Source of the DNA: Alphaproteobacteria bacterium
GTDB lineage: Bacteria > Pseudomonadota > Alphaproteobacteria > Micropepsales > Micropepsaceae
DNA length: 64,000 nt
Assembly: GCA_020852655.1 (NCBI GenBank)
Contig: JADZAI010000032.1
Coordinates: 1 to 64,000, forward strand
Direction of reading: 5' to 3'
Numbering within the stretch: the stretch's first letter is position 1; each line of letters begins with the position of its first letter. Below are positions 60,599 through 64,000 of the stretch, piece by piece. Both the position numbers and the translations under genes were made by a program. The notes under the pieces are model-generated. The model saw only the letters and a list, made by a program, of their open reading frames with translations. It did not search any database and had not been told where the DNA came from.

Positions 60599-61687
60599 AT
60601 GCTCTATCTGCTGCTCGAACCGCTGGCCGGCGACTTCCAGTTCTTCAACCTGTTCCGCTACCTCACCTTCCGCACCGGCGGCGCGATCATGACCGCGCTG
60701 CTGATCGGCCTCGTGATCGGCCGGCCGCTGATCGACTATCTGCGCGTGCGCCAGGGCAAGGGCCAGCCGATCCGCGACTTCATGGGCGAGAACCACATCG
60801 TCGGGAAGCGCGGCACGCCGACCATGGGCGGCTTCCTGATTCTGATCTCGGCTTTCGTCGCGACGCTGCTCTGGGCCGATCTCACCAACCGCTATGTCTG
60901 GATCGTCCTCGGCGTCACCGCGCTCTTCGGCCTGCTCGGCTTCTATGACGACTGGCTGAAGGTGACGAAGCAGAAGGCCGACGGCGTCAGCGGCAAGATC
61001 AAGCTGGTGGTGCAGTTCGCCGGCGCGCTCGTCGCGGTCTACTTCATCATGCAGGCCCATCCCGGGCCGCTCTGGGGCGAGGTCGCCTTCCCCTTCTTCA
61101 AGGACCTGCTGCTGCCGCTCGGCTGGGGCTTCCTCGCCTTCGGCTGCCTCGTCATCGTCCTCTTCTCGAACGCGGTGAACCTCACCGACGGTCTCGACGG
61201 CCTCGCCATCGTGCCGGTGATGATCTCGTCGGCCTGTTTCGGCCTCATCGCCTATGTCATCGCGCGCGAGGATTTCGCGACCTATCTCCAGATCCATCAG
61301 GTTCCCGGCGCGGGCGAACTCGCCGTGATCTGCGGCGCGCTGCTCGGCGCCGGTCTCGCCTTCCTCTGGTTCAACGCGCCGCCGGCCATGGTGTTCATGG
61401 GCGATACCGGCTCGCTGTCGCTCGGCGGCGCGCTCGGCGCGATGGCGGTCATCACTAAGCACGAGATCGTGCTCGGCATCATCGGCGGCCTCTTCGTCGT
61501 CGAAGCGCTTTCGGTGATCGTACAGGTCGCCTCGTTCAAGCTGACGGGCAAGCGGGTCTTCCGCATGGCCCCCATCCACCATCATTACGAAAAAAAGGGC
61601 TGGGCCGAACCGACGATCGTGATCCGCTTCTGGATCGTGTCGGTCATTCTCGCGCTCATCGGCCTGTCGACATTGAAGTTGAGGTGA
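60599..61687 (+). CDS. mraY: Phospho-MurNAc-pentapeptide translocase
   Basis: A 362-residue integral membrane enzyme with about ten helices that transfers phospho-MurNAc-pentapeptide to undecaprenyl phosphate to make lipid I. Active-site motifs: [53 protein letters not shown] and [13 protein letters not shown]. The ATG at 60599 follows AGGGGAAA. Confidence 0.97.
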   Translation: MLYLLLEPLAGDFQFFNLFRYLTFRTGGAIMTALLIGLVIGRPLIDYLRVRQGKGQPIRDFMGENHIVGKRGTPTMGGFLILISAFVATLLWADLTNRYVWIVLGVTALFGLLGFYDDWLKVTKQKADGVSGKIKLVVQFAGALVAVYFIMQAHPGPLWGEVAFPFFKDLLLPLGWGFLAFGCLVIVLFSNAVNLTDGLDGLAIVPVMISSACFGLIAYVIAREDFATYLQIHQVPGAGELAVICGALLGAGLAFLWFNAPPAMVFMGDTGSLSLGGALGAMAVITKHEIVLGIIGGLFVVEALSVIVQVASFKLTGKRVFRMAPIHHHYEKKGWAEPTIVIRFWIVSVILALIGLSTLKLR

Positions 61688-61691
61688 CCCC

Positions 61692-63194
61692 GTGATCCTC
61701 GTCCCCATTTTTGCCGGCCAGGACGTTGCGGTCCTGGGGCTTGCGCGGTCCGGCCTCAGCGCGGCGCGGGCGCTTCAGGCGGGCGGCGCCAACGTCATTG
61801 CGTGGGACGATCAGGAGAAGGGGCGGGCGGCGGCGGAGGGCGAGATCGAGCTGGTCGAGCCGGCGCTCTGGCCGTGGCATTCGCTGAAGGCGATCGTGCT
61901 TTCGCCGGGCATCCCGCTGACGCACCCGAAACCGCATCCGGCGGTCGTCGAGGCGCAGCGCCACGGCGTCGAAGTCATCGGCGACATCGAGCTCTTCTGC
62001 CGCGCGCTGAAGGCCTCCGGACACTTCAACGGCGCATCTTTTTTTGCGCAAGGAACGGTTAACCCTAACCCCGGCTTAAGACCTACGGGCAATGGTAACG
62101 GCCTGAAAGGAAAGGTGCCGCTGATCTGCATCACCGGCACCAACGGCAAGTCCACGACGACGGCGTTGATCGGACATCTGCTGGCGAAGAACGGTTGGGA
62201 TGCGCAGGTCGGCGGTAATATCGGCAAGCCCGTGCTGGAACTCGGCGTCCCGCGCGACGGCACAGTCTACGTCCTCGAAATCTCGTCCTATCAGCTCGAC
62301 CTGACGCCGAGCCTGAAGCCCAATGTCGCCGTCCTCCTCAACATCACGCCCGACCATCTCGACCGCCACGGCGGCATGGACGGCTATGTCGCCGCCAAGC
62401 GGCGCATCTTCGCGCGGCAGGGCGCCGGCGACCTCGCAGTCATCGGCGTCGATACGCCCAAGGCGGCCGACACCTGTACCTATGTCACGGCGCGCGGCGG
62501 TCCGGCGGTGGCGCCGCTCTCGGTCGGCCGTGTCGTCGGCCGCGGCGTCTACGTGCTCGACGGCATGCTCTATGACGGCCTTTATTCGCCGCCGGCCGAG
62601 ATCGTGGACCTGAAGACGGTGACGGCTCTGCCCGGCGCACATAACTGGGAGAACGCGGCCGCCGCCTATGCCGCGGTGCGCGGCTTCGTCCGCGACCCCA
62701 AGGCCATCGGGCGCGCCTTCGCGAGCTTCCCGGGCCTGCCGCATCGCATCGAGGCGGTAGGGCGGATCGGCAAGACGCGCTTCTTCAACGACAGCAAGGG
62801 CACCAACGCCGACGCCGCCGCCAAGGCGCTCGACGCCTTTCCCGGCGACATCCACTGGATCGCCGGCGGCGTCGCCAAAGCGGGTGGCATCGAGAGCCTG
62901 AAGAGCTGGTTCCCGCGCATCGCGCGCGCCTATCTGATCGGCGAGGCGGCCGAGGCCTTTGCGAGGACGCTGGCCGAGGCCGGCGTATCCTACGAGATCA
63001 GCGGCAACCTCGCCGCCGCGACGCGCAGCGCGCTCGATCACGCCAGCCTCGCGGCCGGCGACGAGCCGGTCGTGGTGCTCTCGCCGGCCTGCGCCTCGTT
63101 CGACCAGTTCCGCGACTACGAAGATCGCGGCGACCAATTCAGTACCATCGTGCGCAACATGGCGCGCGCCGAGGGAGCCGCTGCCGCCGCATGA
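61692..63194 (+). CDS. murD: UDP-MurNAc-L-alanine:D-glutamate ligase
   Basis: A 500-residue Mur ligase starting with GTG. Motifs: VAVLGLARSGLSAARAL, AIVLSPGIPLTHP, CITGTNGKSTTTALIGHLL, ISSYQLDLTPSLKPNVAVLL, NITPDHLDRHGGM and FFNDSKGTNADAAAKAL. Between the UDP-binding domain and the ATP domain (about residues 113-136) there is an extra Asn/Gly/Pro-rich stretch, encoded by unusually AT-rich DNA at about 62027-62110, that I do not expect in the family. Confidence 0.96.
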   Translation: MILVPIFAGQDVAVLGLARSGLSAARALQAGGANVIAWDDQEKGRAAAEGEIELVEPALWPWHSLKAIVLSPGIPLTHPKPHPAVVEAQRHGVEVIGDIELFCRALKASGHFNGASFFAQGTVNPNPGLRPTGNGNGLKGKVPLICITGTNGKSTTTALIGHLLAKNGWDAQVGGNIGKPVLELGVPRDGTVYVLEISSYQLDLTPSLKPNVAVLLNITPDHLDRHGGMDGYVAAKRRIFARQGAGDLAVIGVDTPKAADTCTYVTARGGPAVAPLSVGRVVGRGVYVLDGMLYDGLYSPPAEIVDLKTVTALPGAHNWENAAAAYAAVRGFVRDPKAIGRAFASFPGLPHRIEAVGRIGKTRFFNDSKGTNADAAAKALDAFPGDIHWIAGGVAKAGGIESLKSWFPRIARAYLIGEAAEAFARTLAEAGVSYEISGNLAAATRSALDHASLAAGDEPVVVLSPACASFDQFRDYEDRGDQFSTIVRNMARAEGAAAAA

Positions 63195-64000
63195 TGCTCT
63201 ACGATCGCACCAACCGCAGCGCCCTCGCCGAATGGTGGTGGACCTCGGACCGCTGGCTGTTCGCCACGGTGTCGTTCCTGATGTTCGCCGGCGTCCTGCT
63301 CGGCATGGCGGCGAGTCCGGCGATCGCCGAGAAGCTGCGCTACGACACCTTCCACTTCGTCATCCGCCAGATCGTCTTCGCGACCCTCGCGCTGTCGGTG
63401 ATGATGCTGGTGTCGCTGCTCCGCGTCCGCGATATCCGCCGCCTCTCGCTGCTCGGTTTCCTCGGCGGCCTCGGCCTCATGGCGATGGCGCTCGCCTTCG
63501 GTGTCGAGGTGAAGGGCGCGCATCGCTGGCTCGACTTCGGCCCGCTCTCGATTCAGCCCTCTGAGTTCACAAAGCCCGCCTTCGTGATCCTGTGCGCGGC
63601 CTGCCTCGCGCAGTGGAACCGCACCGGCAAATATGCCGGCCTCATCGCCGGCTGCGTGCTCTATGCCTGCTTCGTCGGCCTGCTGATCCTCCAGCCCGAT
63701 TTCGGCCAGACGCTACTCGTCACCGCGACCTTCGGCGCGATGCTGTTCTTCGCCGGGATCTCGCTCTGGTTCATCGGCGCCTTCGTCGGCGGCGGCATCG
63801 GCGCGGGCGTGCTGGCGTATTTCCTGTTGCCGCACGTCCAGAGCCGCGTCGACCGCTTCCTCAACCCCGACAGCGGCGACACCTATCAGGTCGACCGGGC
63901 GATGGCGGCGCTCCACAATGGCGGCTTCCTCGGTGTCGGCCCGGGCGAGGGCACGGTCAAGGCCTCGATCCCCGACGCCCACACCGACTTCATCCTCGCC
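63191..64000 (+). CDS. ftsW: Septal peptidoglycan glycosyltransferase FtsW (cut by window edge)
   Basis: The first 270 residues of a SEDS-family polymerase that works with FtsI. Visible: a cytoplasmic lead (MMLYDRTNRSALAEWWWTSD), membrane helices, the SEDS signature GAHRWLDFGPLSIQPSEFTK with the conserved PSE, ILQPDFGQTLLV, and DRFLNPDSGDTYQVDRAMAA ending in GVGPGEGTVKASIPDAHTDF. The reading frame is open to the right edge. The ATG overlaps the murD stop (ATGA). Confidence 0.96.
   Translation, partial: MMLYDRTNRSALAEWWWTSDRWLFATVSFLMFAGVLLGMAASPAIAEKLRYDTFHFVIRQIVFATLALSVMMLVSLLRVRDIRRLSLLGFLGGLGLMAMALAFGVEVKGAHRWLDFGPLSIQPSEFTKPAFVILCAACLAQWNRTGKYAGLIAGCVLYACFVGLLILQPDFGQTLLVTATFGAMLFFAGISLWFIGAFVGGGIGAGVLAYFLLPHVQSRVDRFLNPDSGDTYQVDRAMAALHNGGFLGVGPGEGTVKASIPDAHTDFILA

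Overview
This window is a GC-rich chromosomal segment from an alphaproteobacterium. The evidence is the pairing yqeY-dnaG-rpoD with a divergent carA, the large sigma-70 with a Pro-rich spacer, the mraZ-rsmH-ftsL-ftsI-murE-murF-mraY-murD-ftsW order, and the many Alphaproteobacteria-type hypothetical proteins. I cannot name a genus safely. I see no rRNA, insertion sequence, prophage or CRISPR array. One tRNA and the RNase P RNA are present. Both edges cut a gene (carB on the left, ftsW on the right).

Layout. 1-5.2 kb: carB and carA on the minus strand, separated by an SPFH membrane protein with a ribbon-helix-helix partner, a small basic protein and an HD hydrolase. 5.4-10.7 kb: yqeY, dnaG, rpoD and yjbQ. 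10.7-15.2 kb: a minus-strand run holding a fused DUF4130-UdgX uracil-DNA glycosylase, its linked radical SAM protein, a 2-oxoglutarate oxygenase-like protein and an MscS channel; a class III cyclase is divergent. 16.5-23 kb: single genes (spermidine-synthase-like, glutathione peroxidase, small lipoprotein, methyltransferase, SIMPL protein), tRNA-Ile(CAT) and ettA. 23-36.5 kb: an accessory stretch with a degenerate VapBC pair, an aldo-keto reductase, a Baeyer-Villiger monooxygenase, a GST, and several small regulators (ArsR, HxlR, MerR/excisionase-type), each next to its likely target and often with a palindrome between.

36.5-43.2 kb is a methionine-cycle locus: an ArsR-methyltransferase regulator of the SahR type with a palindromic site in its promoter, then metF and the full-length cobalamin-dependent metH. 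An antitoxin-like/PIN toxin pair sits between metF and metH. 43.3-52.6 kb: a membrane protein, a 24-residue membrane microprotein with its own terminator, an SDR, a 5-oxoprolinase/hydantoinase, an uncharacterised protein divergent from soxR across a SoxR box, dodecin, a ParDE pair with a frameshifted toxin, a TerB-DnaJ protein and an N-acetylmuramoyl-alanine amidase. 52.65-53.02 kb is rnpB, followed by a PadR regulator with its operator in the promoter spacer. From 54 kb onward lies the division and cell wall (dcw) cluster, preceded by four MraZ repeats laid over a promoter.

The observations I rate highest are the oxygenase/radical-SAM/UdgX run, the two toxin genes broken by frameshifts beside intact antitoxins, the toxin-antitoxin-like insert inside the metF-metH unit, the hidden 24-residue membrane protein, and the SoxR box shared with an unknown gene.
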